A stretch of 64,000 nucleotides of DNA from Sulfolobus sp. S-194 (GTDB lineage: Archaea > Thermoproteota > Thermoprotei_A > Sulfolobales > Sulfolobaceae), in assembly GCF_012222305.1 (NCBI RefSeq), contig NZ_CP035730.1, positions 1,426,001-1,490,000 of the forward strand, given 5' to 3'. The position numbers were made by a program, and so were the translations under genes. Of the stretch, positions 1 to 10,423 are shown piece by piece (the stretch's first letter is position 1; every line of letters starts with the position of its first letter). The notes under the pieces were generated by a model, which was given only the letters and a program-made list of their open reading frames with translations, searched no databases and was not told the DNA's origin.

Positions 1-395
1 GATTGAGCAAAAGCAACCCTTTCTTTTGGATAAATATCAGTAATAATTGCAATTGCTATAGGAAACATTGAGAAACCGACTCCTTGAATCGCTCTAGCTG
101 CAATTAAAACCCAAATATTTGGTGAAAAACCAGCTAATGCTACAGCAATAATGTAGAATACAATAGCTATTATATACATTCTAGTCTTACCATAAGTATC
201 TGCTAGCTTACCCATTAAGGGTGAAGTAGCAGCGGCAACCAGCAAATATGCTGAAGTTATCCAACCTGCTAAAGTTGATGAAATTGAAAAATCTGACTCA
301 ATAGTAGGCAAAGCCGGAATAACCATTGTTTCTACGTAGTTAACAATCAAGAGCATAGCTGATAATATGAGCAGTGTCTTACTTTTATAATCCAT
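1..395 (-). CDS. MFS multidrug-type efflux transporter, N-terminal part (runs off left edge)
   Basis: Reading the minus strand from the ATG at 395 gives about 131 residues before the window ends. They show a short charged N-terminus, then transmembrane helices 1-4 of a major facilitator. Visible family signs are the proline-rich first loop ending in a PALPTIES-type motif, GWITSAYLL in helix 2, and the motif A loop [11 protein letters not shown] between helices 2 and 3. This is the pattern of the DHA2/EmrB-like drug:proton antiporters (family knowledge). It lies 26 bp downstream of the GT-C-like gene on the same strand, so the two are probably co-transcribed. The substrate cannot be told. The C-terminal helices are outside the window. 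Confidence 0.85.
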   Translation of the reverse strand, partial: MDYKSKTLLILSAMLLIVNYVETMVIPALPTIESDFSISSTLAGWITSAYLLVAAATSPLMGKLADTYGKTRMYIIAIVFYIIAVALAGFSPNIWVLIAARAIQGVGFSMFPIAIAIITDIYPKERVAFAQ

Positions 396-421
396 GGATA
401 AAGGGAAAGACAAGCCACCTA

Positions 422-2083
422 TTAAATTTTTCGATATATCTTTTTCACTGTAACTGACAAAAATCCATTTACGTTTCCATAATACGCATTTATGATTATC
501 TCTCCTAAACCAACATTAAAAGCTGGAGAAGGGGACTTAATAACAACAATTTCCCACTCTCCACTCTTTATCCAGGTAGAGTTTGAAAGCCAAAGTATAC
601 CATTTCCATCGTGGATAGCATTAACAGAAAACAACCTAAAGAATGGTTTAACCTCACTTAAGGGACCTTCGTAAGATACATTCAAAACCATCATATAAAC
701 TTCATTAAACTTTGTGTAAACATGAAGAACTTCAATCTTTAAGCCGTTATAGTAAGAAGAAAAGGCATAATGAAATACCAATGCTGATAAGAGTATTAGC
801 AAGAAAAGGACAGATAATGGCTTTACCACTTCCTTATTTATCTTCATCTTCTCATCTACGCTTCCATCTAAGTAATTAAGAAATGGTATATACATTACAT
901 AATTCCATAACATTCTGTACATAAAGAGCATTATAAAATATATACCACCTAAGTAATTGGAAATCTTACCTTTTAAATAAAGATACAAAAACGTAGAAAA
1001 GATAAGAAGTTGAGATACCAAGAAGAAATCTTTATACTCATAAAACACGCCTATTACTGAGAATATATCAAAACCAAAGCCAATTTGCAACAAATTATCA
1101 AACACCGGCGTAGTTATATCGTGGAAATAGTAAACTGGAGAAGAAATGATAAAGTAAATGTTCAAGAAGATAAAAGTCATTACCCACGATAATAGAAATT
1201 GATAGATATTTTTTCTTTCGCTACGCAACTGTATAAGATAAAAAGGTAGGAAAATTAATGGATCTTGCTTAAACGAAACTGATAAACCGTAAAAGAAACC
1301 CTTAACCCACTCCCTACTCGATATGAAAGATAAAATAAGAAAAGTAACCCAAATAATATCATCAATACCTCCAGTAGAGTAAAGTAAGTAGTAAATATTA
1401 AATAGATAGGATGATATAAATAGAAGAAAAGTTGTTCTATCGAGCTTATACCAAAGTATAAAAGGTAAAAAAACATAGAAGAAAAGAATAATATAATTAG
1501 GATTAAAGTGGAAAATAACAGCTGGAATATAAAGTAAAAAGGACAATGAAGGGTAATTTAAATTTGTCACAACACCTCCAGTTGTACAAGGAGTACCATA
1601 AATCTCTGATGAGAGATTATAAATTTGATAAACATTACTTGTAACTGAAGGTATATAAGGGTTCAAACCGTGAAGAAATTGATAAGCTGAATAATAGTCA
1701 ATCATTAATTCATCAGTACCAAAAGGTTTTGCTACTCTAGATGAAATAGCTACTAAAACAACTGCAATAAGTGAAGCAATATCAAGTCGTCGCAACAATA
1801 ATCCAGCTAGAAAAATAAAATATAAGATAAAAAGAAGATACAACTTGTGGAAAAAATACCAATATTCAATAGGAACCAGAAACAGTTCAGTGTAAATAGC
1901 TAATTTTACAAATCCGGAATCACCTTTAAAGAAAAGAAGAATACCAGCAAGAGAAAGTAGAACAACTATTAAAATATCACTCCATAGTGTAGGATAATAA
2001 AATAAGGAGAAAAGGGTCATAGAAGCCCAAATTAAAATTTCCGAAAGATTTGAAGTTAACGGCGAAATATACCGTTTTTCCAT
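422..2083 (-). CDS. Polytopic membrane protein, probable GT-C/DUF2029-like glycosyltransferase
   Basis: 553 residues with about ten hydrophobic helices followed by a roughly 110-residue non-membrane C-terminal tail of beta character. In the first extracytoplasmic loop (residues about 125-180) are acidic residues and the sequence [16 protein letters not shown], followed by [15 protein letters not shown]. This resembles the D..YY/NPY/YPP loop pattern of polyprenyl-phosphate-sugar dependent glycosyltransferases (GT87/DUF2029), so a lipid-linked sugar transferase acting outside the membrane is the best guess. The gene precedes an MFS transporter by 26 bp. Donor and acceptor are unknown. Assignment rests on eye recognition of the loop and topology only. 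Confidence 0.6.
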   Translation of the reverse strand: MEKRYISPLTSNLSEILIWASMTLFSLFYYPTLWSDILIVVLLSLAGILLFFKGDSGFVKLAIYTELFLVPIEYWYFFHKLYLLFILYFIFLAGLLLRRLDIASLIAVVLVAISSRVAKPFGTDELMIDYYSAYQFLHGLNPYIPSVTSNVYQIYNLSSEIYGTPCTTGGVVTNLNYPSLSFLLYIPAVIFHFNPNYIILFFYVFLPFILWYKLDRTTFLLFISSYLFNIYYLLYSTGGIDDIIWVTFLILSFISSREWVKGFFYGLSVSFKQDPLIFLPFYLIQLRSERKNIYQFLLSWVMTFIFLNIYFIISSPVYYFHDITTPVFDNLLQIGFGFDIFSVIGVFYEYKDFFLVSQLLIFSTFLYLYLKGKISNYLGGIYFIMLFMYRMLWNYVMYIPFLNYLDGSVDEKMKINKEVVKPLSVLFLLILLSALVFHYAFSSYYNGLKIEVLHVYTKFNEVYMMVLNVSYEGPLSEVKPFFRLFSVNAIHDGNGILWLSNSTWIKSGEWEIVVIKSPSPAFNVGLGEIIINAYYGNVNGFLSVTVKKIYRKI

Positions 2084-3221
2084 GCTATAACAACTTTCAA
2101 CTCAACTTATTTTAAATCTTTTCATAACTACTAAATCAAGAATTAAAAAATTAGTAGTAATATTGAGAGTGTACTAGTAAATAAACCGGTAAATACACAA
2201 GTATCCTTCAATTAAACAGAATAATATTTTCTATCAATTTAACGGCAAACAAAATAGACCTTAAAAATAAAACAGAGTATCACATAAATTAATATTACTC
2301 CTCAAATCTTCCGAGTAAGAGCTAGCCCAAAAAAGCAAAGTTTTTCTTCAGATAAAAACTGAATGCAATATTAACGGAATTCAGTAAAAAATTTAACGAA
2401 GAATAAATGAAATTAAATAATATCTCATCTTTATTTAAATTTCAAAATATTAATAAGTAGTATAGGTAAAATAAGCTAGATTATTAATATATCTTAGATT
2501 ATAACATTCTTTTAATTAATATAGTTCTATTAAAAGTTTTACTATATATCATAATGTCAATTAACTCTATATCATAATATTATGCTCTACTAATTAACAA
2601 GCGTAGATGATATAGTCATTATGCTAAAAAACTAAATTAATCTTAATAATGAGAAAGCACACAACTGAACACTAAACTCATATTAGTTTTAATAAAAATT
2701 GGATAGCATTTTACGTAAAAATCTTACGTTGAAATGGTTTTTAAATAAATACGATTCTATTGTATAAAATTTTCATCTAATACTGATAAATTTGTTCTCT
2801 TTGAGATGAAATATAGTATAAATATCTATGATATCTTTATGAAATAATTATTCGCTGCAAGGATTTTCCGATAAATGCTATCCTGGATATAACATACCAT
2901 GTGCTTGTGTTTCTAACTCCATATTTTCAATATAGCTATTATTATGTTTAAATTAATAAAAATCTGTATATATTAGATAAAATTAATTAAATTCATTTCA
3001 ATAACTAATCATTGGACAATTCAACATTAAGATTTCCGTTTGCCTTAGTAGAGTTGGATTTTAACTATTAAATGCACACTACGTAATGTAAAGGGCGAGT
3101 AGTAACACATATTTAATTTAGACGAAGAATGATTTTGCTATATTATTTGTGTGTAGAATTATGTTAGTTCTAGGGAAAATTAAAATTCATATTTAAACTC
3201 CTGAACTGCCTTGTTTTCTAA
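2084..3221. other. Long AT-rich intergenic region, no gene apart from a MITE
   Basis: About 1.1 kb with stops in all frames and no RNA gene that I can see. The only recognisable structure is the MITE copy at 2704-2880. Confidence 0.7.
2704..2880 (+). mobile_element. MITE copy 1 (177 bp, family A)
   Basis: Begins TAGCATTTTACGTAAAA and ends with the near inverse TTTTCCGATAAATGCTA, giving 17-bp terminal inverted repeats with 14 matches. The interior is almost the same as three other copies in this window (7857-8033, 16607-16782, 40902-41077). No reading frame inside. Flanks are AATTGGA (2697-2703) and TCCTGGA (2881-2887), which share only TGGA, so the target duplication is partly eroded. A non-autonomous element moved by a transposase elsewhere is the natural reading. 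Confidence 0.85.
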
Positions 3222-4010
3222 TCAAATTCTTTCCACAAAGATTTGAAAAGAGAAATGAGCTTCTTCCTTACTGTTCAAAACCTTTAATCCCAAGCCATTA
3301 TGATAAGCATCTGGTGCTCCGCTCATTGGTTCTATTGCTAAAGCACCTTTAACTCCAGTATAAACTTGAATAAAAGGCATATTTTCCCTCTTAATCAAAA
3401 TAGAAGAATAAGAAGATTTAAGCTTTACATTTCCATTTACTAGAAAACAATCGTCATAATCTCTATGTTCAAATTTAGAAATAACTAACTCTCCCGTAGG
3501 AATCTTATCCTTCATAACACATTGCTTAACATCAGTTGTAGTTAAAATCTCCCAATCATCTGAAATAACAAAATAAGGATGCGTACCAACAGTAAGAGGT
3601 GCTCTTCTTTCGCCGGTGTTAGTAATTGAAATCTTTATGGATAACGCGTTTTCATCTATTTTATAATTTACTCTGGAAAGAAGTGTTGAAGGGTAACCAT
3701 CATGTTTCAATAAATACTGTAAAGTTAAAGAATCATCTTTCTTATCAACTACTTCAAAGGCCTCATTTAATACTAAACCGTGGATGGCATTTCCTTCCTT
3801 ATTTTTAGGTAGAGAATATTTGATACCATCAAATTCATATTCACCATCCTTAACTCTATTTGTATATGGTATTAGAAGTGCCATTCCACCTCTTGTCGGT
3901 TTATAGAGGTTTCCCCTTAAAATGACATCTTTTCCATTTACTGTGAAGGAATATAAATAGCCTCCTCTTAGTAAAATTTCAGCCTCAGCATTTCCTTTTC
4001 CTATTTTCAT
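3222..4010 (-). CDS. Aldose 1-epimerase (mutarotase) family protein
   Basis: About 262 residues from the ATG at 4010. Family signs in order: an N-terminal RGGYLYSF strand, GGMALLIPYTNRVKDG (substrate arginine region), AIHGLVLNEAF (conserved His), the catalytic acid in TVGTHPYFV, the substrate aspartate in HRDYDDCFLV, and the catalytic base in AIEPMSGAPDAYHNG. It interconverts alpha and beta anomers of aldoses in the cytoplasm. The reading frame stays open to 4061, but 4047-4095 is taken by a C/D box RNA on the other strand, and an AT-rich TATA-like stretch at 4035-4046 lies about 30 bp before 4010. This favours a leaderless start at 4010; 4034 is the alternative. Confidence 0.85.
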   Translation of the reverse strand: MKIGKGNAEAEILLRGGYLYSFTVNGKDVILRGNLYKPTRGGMALLIPYTNRVKDGEYEFDGIKYSLPKNKEGNAIHGLVLNEAFEVVDKKDDSLTLQYLLKHDGYPSTLLSRVNYKIDENALSIKISITNTGERRAPLTVGTHPYFVISDDWEILTTTDVKQCVMKDKIPTGELVISKFEHRDYDDCFLVNGNVKLKSSYSSILIKRENMPFIQVYTGVKGALAIEPMSGAPDAYHNGLGLKVLNSKEEAHFSFQIFVERI

Positions 4011-4046
4011 ATGCAATAATAAGATTGAATACATAAAAATTAATTG

Positions 4047-4098
4047 ATGATGAGCACCCAACCTCCTGAAGGATGAGGAGGGCTAGATTAACTGATTA
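4047..4098 (+). ncRNA. Candidate C/D box guide sRNA A
   Basis: C box ATGATGA at 4047-4053, a 12-nt guide GCACCCAACCTC, D' box CTGA at 4066-4069, C'-like GGATGAG at 4071-4077, a 14-nt guide, and D box CTGA at 4092-4095. The order and spacing are those of archaeal 2'-O-methylation guides bound by L7Ae, Nop5 and fibrillarin. It sits in the gap between two minus-strand genes and its 3' end touches the stop codon of the gene at 4096. I could not name the targets; they should contain GAGGTTGGGTGC and TTAATCTAGCCCTC. Confidence 0.6.
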
Positions 4099-4671
4099 GG
4101 GTGAAAGATTAGTTATCTCTTCAATGATTTTCCTAAAGAATTCCTCATGTTCTATTTTTCTATACCTACTACTCCTTAAATGATTATAAAATTCTTCAGT
4201 TTCTATCATTAGTCTGCCACATATAGGACATCTACTTTTAGTTTCCACCAAAATCCTCTCCAGATAAGGATAAATCACTTGCTTCCTAAACTGCATCTCA
4301 ATATTTTTCAAATTTGTACTGCCTTCCTCTCTTCTCTCAAGTGAGCTCAAATATTCTTTTATAGCTTTTATCCCTCCAGCTTCTATTTTCTTCAGCGTTC
4401 TTTCGTAGTTCTCTAGCTCTTCTCTAGCATAATCAATTCCTAATGACGCCAAAAATTCTAATTCTTCTTTACTAATTACAAGTCTAAGGACTAAGCCGTG
4501 AAGGACATCTTTTTGACTATAATAACTGGCACTACCGAATTGAGTGTTAATTACCCACTTTAAACCGTACATGCTGTGGTAAACGAATATAGTTGTATTG
4601 CCTCTTTGTAGCGTTCTAGGTGCTACATGTTCAAATCCTATCATCATGAGGGCTTTAAAAAGCGAGACCAT
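4096..4671 (-). CDS. Conserved hypothetical protein with C-terminal zinc-finger-like motif
   Basis: 191 residues, not recognised. The N-terminal third is mixed alpha/beta (residues 1-60). The middle (75-130) is highly charged and helical. Near residues 145-165 is CPICGR followed by a paired-histidine segment (FYNHLRSSRYRKIEH), which could bind one zinc. Several methionines sit at the N-terminus (residues 1, 9, 10), so the exact start is open. The stop codon abuts the C/D RNA on the opposite strand. A nucleic-acid role is possible but only suggested by the zinc motif. Confidence 0.7.
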   Translation of the reverse strand: MVSLFKALMMIGFEHVAPRTLQRGNTTIFVYHSMYGLKWVINTQFGSASYYSQKDVLHGLVLRLVISKEELEFLASLGIDYAREELENYERTLKKIEAGGIKAIKEYLSSLERREEGSTNLKNIEMQFRKQVIYPYLERILVETKSRCPICGRLMIETEEFYNHLRSSRYRKIEHEEFFRKIIEEITNLSP

Positions 4672-5115
4672 GAGATAAATAAGATCAAAAGTTATTAATT
4701 TTTACTTGACCTAAATTTTTACCCTTTAACAGAAGTATTAGGAAATCAAGATATATGATATTTTCTCCGAGTTAATATGATCCCTACGAAGAAATAGCTT
4801 AATATTAGTAGGTGATGCAATAGTTATAAATAGTATCTCTACACTGGCTTATAAATTAATTAAGCTGACTGGCCTTCATAAATAGAAGACACCAAATTAA
4901 TATTCTTACCTACCGAGGAATATTTATATTGTAATGCGATTTCATATTCTATTTGAGGTAAAGTAGGCTATTTTTATTTAATACAAGAGTGTATCATTAT
5001 CCATATTATAAACTTAGGGTTTAGAGACTTTCGTATAATCTTTAAACTCGTAAATCCAGGGTAATTTACTAACCCAGTCTCTGGAATAGTCATATGATTA
5101 ATTTCATATATATTG
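4672..5115. other. Intergenic, no feature seen
   Basis: AT-rich DNA with stops in all frames between a minus-strand start at 4671 and a decayed coding remnant that begins at 5116. Nothing recognisable. Confidence 0.6.
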
Positions 5116-5450
5116 CTAGGAATATCTTTTAGTATCGTTTTTCGAAATCGAGGAAATTCTGTATTTCACTTCAATTTTTAATCTCAAGAGCACTTTAGCA
5201 CAAATAGGATCATTAGCCAGCAAATTAGTCCAATGAGTTCCTTTGGCATTAATTGATTTCACATAACCATTACTTCTTATGAAATTAAACTCATCATCTC
5301 CTATATATCTTTGGAGAGTTATAGAATCCCAATCAATTATTGAATTAGGCTCGCAGGCTTCCCAACGCCATATAGTTATTAGAAATAGAATGATAAATAA
5401 AGTTTACCGTATTTTTCTGCTTTGTTGAATCCTTCAATTTTATTAGATGA
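5116..5450 (-). pseudogene. Decayed remnant of a small membrane-anchored protein
   Basis: On the minus strand a frame open from 5403 to the TAG at 5116-5118 encodes a hydrophobic start (LFIILFLITIW) followed by a coherent soluble tail including YIGDDEFNFIRSNGYVKSI and AKGTHWTNLLANDPICAKV. There is no ATG, GTG or TTG near its N-terminus. Just upstream, in another frame, 5404-5450 reads IEGFNKAEKYGKLYLSF, which looks like the missing N-terminus after a frameshift. I infer one broken gene of about 110 residues. A related decayed stretch occurs at 56795-56880. Function unknown. Confidence 0.5.
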
Positions 5451-5552
5451 TAGGCCCATAAATTTTTCTTACATTCTAACATTTACATAAAATTAAGTTC
5501 CGCGTTGACTTTAATAAAAAACTGAAACAATACCCGTTCTTTCAGGTTTTTT

Positions 5553-6275
5553 CTAAAATCTCATTATCTGAGTTTTAAGGTATTTGGAAATTGCGTTAAT
5601 ATTATCATAAATAGCAGTCAAGTTTGTGCTAGATAATATATTTAAGGTATCAATTCCTTTAAGTCTCATTACGCTCTCCTTTTCCTTATTTTTCGCGTCA
5701 TTAAGAATTTCGCTTTCCTTTAATTTATTGGAAAGCTCTTTTATCTTATCCACATCTTCCATAATTTCACCTATTTCTCTTACTATTTTAACATAAGTTG
5801 AAAGGGCTTCTAGGTTTTTTGAAATAATCATGTCAGTCCTATCTACCATCCTCAAGAGAAAATATGCTATCTCTTTCGGCGAAATTTCTTCGCTTTCTTC
5901 AAAAATTCCTATTACATGGGCATCTATTCCCTTTAACCTTTCTAAAGAACTGAAATTTCCTTTTTTAACCTCATCAGAAATGGATTTAAGGTCTTTCACA
6001 CTTAATCTAAGAAGCGTGACAAGCAAACTTTTTATGAAGAATTCTAAAGAGTTTCACTTGAATCTAATATCATCCATTAATAGGGCAGTATAATATAAGT
6101 CTGAACTACGTCCGAATGATATTGAAGCCCTATTACTTCCGAAAGGATAAATATTATCATTAATGTAGTCGTAGCCCCTTTTAGTCAATATACTCTCAAC
6201 GATCTTAAAGTCATCCCTAATTGTTTCCTCATAATCTTCAGCACTTTTCATGTAATATAATAACCTGAATCTCAA
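5553..6275 (-). pseudogene. Helical protein gene interrupted by an in-frame TGA
   Basis: One reading frame runs from the ATG at 6275 to 5553 but is cut by TGA at 6054-6056. The codons across the stop stay in frame and keep coding character (nine sense codons between the stop and the next TTG at 6026). Joined, it would be about 240 residues, mostly long amphipathic helices with heptad-like spacing. It vaguely recalls PhoU/DUF47-type helical proteins, but I see no decisive motif. Either it is a nonsense-mutated pseudogene, or the downstream 157-residue part is still made from the TTG at 6026. The sequence cannot decide between these. Confidence 0.6.
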
Positions 6276-7008
6276 ATTTTATACCTTTTGTGTATCGTGA
6301 GATTATTCACGTAGATTAAAATGACACTTTAGAATTAACAAGAAGGTATTCAACAATTGACCTTTAACTCGTTACCTATTTACCAACAATTTTCCAAATC
6401 TTACAATCCTAATAATGAGGGAAATATCTGAAACCAGAACTGAAGAAGTAACCGAATAATTTGCCTCATTGAAATAAAAACAGTAGGAAAACTTGAGATT
6501 TTTGGGCTATTCCAAGCAATATTTCTTTTTGGTTAAAAGGAAGGTAGAGTATTACTTTCAATTTTGGACAAGAGCAATAAAACCTATATTTCAAGTGTAG
6601 TCTACGTCTTTTGATTCTCTTTCTAAAGTTTTAAGTAATATTTTGTTCAGTTAACTCCGACTTAACTTGTCATTTTAACGTGTTTTTTATTTAACGTAAA
6701 ACTTTAGCTGGGAAAACGTAAAAACCTTAACCCCAAATAGATTAAGGGAGAGTTATACTTCAACTGGAGAGTAAACAGTTGTAGAGATTATTTGAAAAAA
6801 GACAAAGAAATGGAAGAAAATATAAAAAATAATCCATGGAAGAAGTTATATTCATTTTTTATCCTCTTTTCACGATACAACCCCTAAAAATTAAGGTAAG
6901 TAGAGTCTAGAGTTAGCTTAAAGTAGGAAAAATATTGTAACTGATATTTTCTCTTCAAGTTTTTTATCATATGCTTAACTTTAAAAGATACAAAATGTAA
7001 CATAACTC
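6276..7008. other. Intergenic, promoter of cupin gene at its right end
   Basis: About 730 bp without a convincing reading frame or RNA gene. The last 40 bp contain an A/T-rich CTTTAAAAG box about 30 bp before the ATG at 7009, a plausible TATA element. Confidence 0.6.
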
Positions 7009-7419
7009 ATGGACTACTATTTATCAAACATTTCCAAAGTGGAAAAACAGCAAGTACCAATTAGGGGTTCTAATGGGGCTTATATTCAATGGCTAGTTAC
7101 TAAAAATGAGGGGGCGCATTACGCTGTAAGAAGGTTTACTTTAGAGCCTAATGGCGTAATTCCTATGCATGTACATAAATATCAAGAAACAGTAATTATA
7201 ATAAAAGGAAAATGTAAAGTATGTGTTGCTGACAAAAGTTATGAGCTAAATGAAGGAGATTACATTTTTATTGATGGAGGAGTTAAACATGCTTTTGTGA
7301 ATTATGATAAAGAGTTAGAGTTCTTTTGTATAATTGATTACCCAGAAGATATGACTATACAAACGATCGATGAGAAATGTGATGCGGTTAAGATTTCTTC
7401 TTATACTGAAGACAACTAA
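7009..7419 (+). CDS. Small single-domain cupin protein
   Basis: 136 residues forming one cupin_2 barrel. Motif 1 is visible as [17 protein letters not shown] (His, His, Glu and the following glycine), and motif 2 as [16 protein letters not shown] (final His). These residues normally hold one divalent metal. A TATA-like box about 30 bp upstream suggests a leaderless transcript. The substrate cannot be read from the sequence; relatives include small dioxygenases, isomerases and sugar-binding regulators. The gene stands alone between two long intergenic stretches. Confidence 0.85.
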   Translation: MDYYLSNISKVEKQQVPIRGSNGAYIQWLVTKNEGAHYAVRRFTLEPNGVIPMHVHKYQETVIIIKGKCKVCVADKSYELNEGDYIFIDGGVKHAFVNYDKELEFFCIIDYPEDMTIQTIDEKCDAVKISSYTEDN

Positions 7420-7856
7420 ATTTATTGAGAATTCTGATTGTCACGTACTATATCTTTTATACAAATCTAACTAAGGGCTAGTAAAACCTTAGACTGTAAG
7501 GAGATATCTAAGTTACCTTGTAGAGAACAATATTATAAAGGTGTTACCATCTTTAGACATAACTAACTGAGAGTTCATCTTCTTGTTTTTAAGATTTTAT
7601 AAAATAAATGTTAGAAGATCTATTTTGGATTTTCCGTATTATTACAGACTTTTATGAAAATTTAAAGGAAATTAAAAGTTATGTGAGGAAATACATCGTG
7701 TTACAATAAAAGCTGAAGATTTATAAAAAGAATTCAATAGCTTTGATGATTTCCAATAAGAGCTTATAGTTAATTGAACTAGTTTAAGCATGTGTGTCCA
7801 TTTGGAATTTTTAGACCGCGATATTAGATCGAAATTGGTTAAAACTACACATGCCT
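7420..7856. other. Intergenic, no feature seen
   Basis: About 440 bp of AT-rich DNA with no frame or structure that I could support, ending at MITE copy 2. Confidence 0.6.
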
Positions 7857-8033
7857 TAGCATTTTACGTAAAAATTTTAGGTTTAAATAGTTTTTAGATA
7901 AATCGTTTTTTAATGATATAAAATTTTCATCTAATACTGATAAATTTGTTCTCTTTGAGATGAAATATAGTATAAATATCTACAGTATCTTTTAAAATGA
8001 TTAATAATTGTCACGATTTTCCGATAAATGTTA
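7857..8033 (+). mobile_element. MITE copy 2 (177 bp, family A)
   Basis: Starts TAGCATTTTACGTAAAA, shares the core with copies 1, 3 and 4, and ends TTTTCCGATAAATGTTA, where the usual final TGCTA has become TGTTA. No target duplication is left (flanks CATGCCT and CTCATTA). It ends 7 bp from the stop codon of the convergent PQQ-propeller gene, so it may supply or replace that gene's 3' end signals. It is the most diverged of the four copies. Confidence 0.8.
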
Positions 8034-8040
8034 CTCATTA

Positions 8041-9624
8041 TCAACTTGTTATATAACATACTGTTGTAGTAGTTTGGTTGAAGTTGATTAGCTGGAATTC
8101 TTTTTCAGTAATTATTTGTGAGACCGGTATAGCAAAAACCCAATTAGTTGAAGTAGTTTCTATTATAGTGTTACCCACTACTATTGGTTGTTGTCTAATT
8201 ATAAATGGGGTTTTAAATACATTAATTATATTACCGTTAGATGCGTTAAGGACTATTATATTTTCTCCCGCCGTAACGATTAAGTAGTTTGACACTAAAA
8301 CTGGAGCACTTTGAAGTACATTATTTACTAAAACGGGCGATTTCCATAATAATTTCCCTTGTAAAGTAAAGGCGTCAATCCTTCCAGAAACTGTTGGCAA
8401 ATAAATTATTCCATTATAGACTAAAGCGTTATAGCCGTTATTTGTATCACTGGGATGCACTAAGACACTAGATACTTTTATCGTGGTAATTATCTTCCCA
8501 GTTGTTATATTTGCTATTAACAGGTATTGCTCTCCAGATAAGTTAGTTAAATAGGGCCCTTTTCCTTTAACATAGCAGAGAAAGCTATCCACTAAATAAC
8601 CATCATATGCTGCTGGAACAGTGTCTCCTACTGAAGACGTTAATGCCTTAGGTAACTTTATTATCCAGGCTATAGAGCCATTATTTGCATAAATTCCTAC
8701 TAAAGCTGATGTATTAACTGGATAAGCAGAAGAAAATCCAGCGACTATAATTCCATCATTACAAACCAAAGATGCCATGTTTGCACTTCCGTCATAATAA
8801 TCCTTCCATAATATCTCACCAGTGAATGGGTTAACTGCATATATATTCCCATCTCCGTCATCCCAAACAAGAATATTATATTTTGGAATAATAATTCCAG
8901 TAGGCATAGCCTGAGATTTAGTTAAAATGAACCATATGGGTTTTCCAGTAGTGGCATTTATAGCCAGTAATCCATTTACACCGGTGTATTGTCCTCTGTG
9001 CCCACCACCATACGCATTTAACATACCTTGTTGATAATCAAACATAGCACCTCCTAAGCCTAAGAACACTAAGCCTTTATAAACCAATGGCATCCACATA
9101 GATAATGTTCCAGGTAAGCATAATTCCCATATGACTTTACCAGTAAACACATTTATAGCATAAACTGGACCAGCGTTAGAAGCAACATATACTACTCCAT
9201 TTGCATAAGTAGGACCAACAGCACACCCTACAGTTTGTCTAAAAGCTGCAGCCCATCCCTTTCCTAGTAGTTTAACATTTTGTGTCCACAAAGTTATATT
9301 TGGCTCAAAATTACCTTGAAGCGGAACTACCCAACTTACATTTAATGAACCATTTATTATAGGTTCTCTGTTTGCTGTAAGTCCGAATTCTAAGAACGTT
9401 TGATTATCCGAAGTTATTTTAGGTAGGTTTTCGGGATAATAATAATCAACAAAATTTATTCCATCAAGATATACACTATACTTTATTACTTTAAAGCCTT
9501 GAGAATTAGTTGAATTATTAGGACTACTTGTACTGTTTGAAAAACTTTTTCCTATTTCATATCCAGCCATAATACCTAATATTAGGACTACTAAAATTAA
9601 GATCCCTAACGTAATTGTTCTCAT
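8041..9624 (-). CDS. Membrane-anchored PQQ-type beta-propeller protein
   Basis: 527 residues. Residues 1-25 form one hydrophobic helix that anchors the protein or acts as a signal, followed by a Ser/Asn-rich linker. From about residue 110 on there are repeated PQQ-like blades: GVVYVASNAGPVYAINVFTG, NGLLAINATTGKPIW, GNIYAVNPFTGEILW, and later GRIDAFTLQGKLLW. Such propellers face the cell exterior and bind either a quinone cofactor or protein partners. I see no dehydrogenase cysteine pair, so a structural or binding role is as likely as catalysis. MITE copy 2 lies just past the stop. Confidence 0.8.
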   Translation of the reverse strand: MRTITLGILILVVLILGIMAGYEIGKSFSNSTSSPNNSTNSQGFKVIKYSVYLDGINFVDYYYPENLPKITSDNQTFLEFGLTANREPIINGSLNVSWVVPLQGNFEPNITLWTQNVKLLGKGWAAAFRQTVGCAVGPTYANGVVYVASNAGPVYAINVFTGKVIWELCLPGTLSMWMPLVYKGLVFLGLGGAMFDYQQGMLNAYGGGHRGQYTGVNGLLAINATTGKPIWFILTKSQAMPTGIIIPKYNILVWDDGDGNIYAVNPFTGEILWKDYYDGSANMASLVCNDGIIVAGFSSAYPVNTSALVGIYANNGSIAWIIKLPKALTSSVGDTVPAAYDGYLVDSFLCYVKGKGPYLTNLSGEQYLLIANITTGKIITTIKVSSVLVHPSDTNNGYNALVYNGIIYLPTVSGRIDAFTLQGKLLWKSPVLVNNVLQSAPVLVSNYLIVTAGENIIVLNASNGNIINVFKTPFIIRQQPIVVGNTIIETTSTNWVFAIPVSQIITEKEFQLINFNQTTTTVCYITS

Positions 9625-9988
9625 AGTTTACTCAAATTACTATAAATATAAAAACAATATAAGGTTGATTAGTTTATAAATATTTGGTTTCAATTAATTA
9701 AGTATAACTCAATTAAAAATATCCTTAAAAAATAAACTTAATAATATCTTGGTAATCTCTTTAAGAATCTAGGCATAAACAATAAAACTGCTTTGAAAAG
9801 CATTAATAATGAAGAAAGATCTATATAGATAGTAAGTATGATAAAGAGAATCTATCGAGAAAGTTGAGGAGGTAAAAACTGTTTAAACGGAAGAGAAACA
9901 CGTAAAATGGATCAAGTAATTAAGATTTTAATGTTTTAACGGAATAGTTGATACAATAAAAATAATTATGTATATAAGAAATCCTAGC
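9625..9988. other. Intergenic, no feature seen
   Basis: About 360 bp between two minus-strand genes. No frame or RNA signal; presumably holds the promoter of the propeller gene next to 9624. Confidence 0.6.
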
Positions 9989-10423
9989 TTATAACTTAAG
10001 TGCTTCTAAAGCAGCTTTTGCAACTTCCATGTCTTCAGTATAATGTCCTCCACTAACTCCTATCCCACCTATGACTTTGTTCTTATAAATTATCGGATAT
10101 CCTCCTCCGAAAACTATAAGCCTTTGAATTCCGCTTGGTGCACCTAATGCTAATGGAGGGTCATTTTTAATTAATTCATACCACTGGTGAGTAGGAATCC
10201 CAAATCCAGCTGCTGTATATGCTTTGTCTATTGCTACTTGAACACTAATTAAAGGCGCGTTATCCATTCTTAAAAATCCCTTTAGGACTCCTTCCTCATT
10301 GACTATTGCAACAACAAAAGCCTTTCCTATTTCTTTCGCTTTTTTTCTTGCAGCCTCTATCATCTTTAATACCATTTCCTCAGAGATACTTTCCTTTATT
10401 AAAGGTTCACTCATTTTTCTCAC
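9989..10423 (-). CDS. GlcG/HbpS family (DUF336) protein
   Basis: 144 residues, a complete small alpha/beta domain. Family signs are the N-terminal helix MVLKMIEAARKKAKEIG, the strand VVAIVNEEGVLKGFLRMDNA, the AIDKAYTAAGFG segment and the C-terminal GGYPIIYKNKVIGGIGVSGG. GlcG/HbpS proteins accompany operons for C2-C5 hydroxy-acid or diol use and some bind heme or a corrinoid; here no ligand can be inferred. Its start overlaps the stop of the upstream lyase gene by 4 bp, so it is the last cistron of the dehydratase/lyase operon. Confidence 0.8.
   Translation of the reverse strand: MRKMSEPLIKESISEEMVLKMIEAARKKAKEIGKAFVVAIVNEEGVLKGFLRMDNAPLISVQVAIDKAYTAAGFGIPTHQWYELIKNDPPLALGAPSGIQRLIVFGGGYPIIYKNKVIGGIGVSGGHYTEDMEVAKAALEALKL

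Noticed and set aside
6054-6056. TGA as a selenocysteine codon
   Set aside because: No nearby SECIS-like hairpin and Sulfolobales are not known to use selenocysteine.
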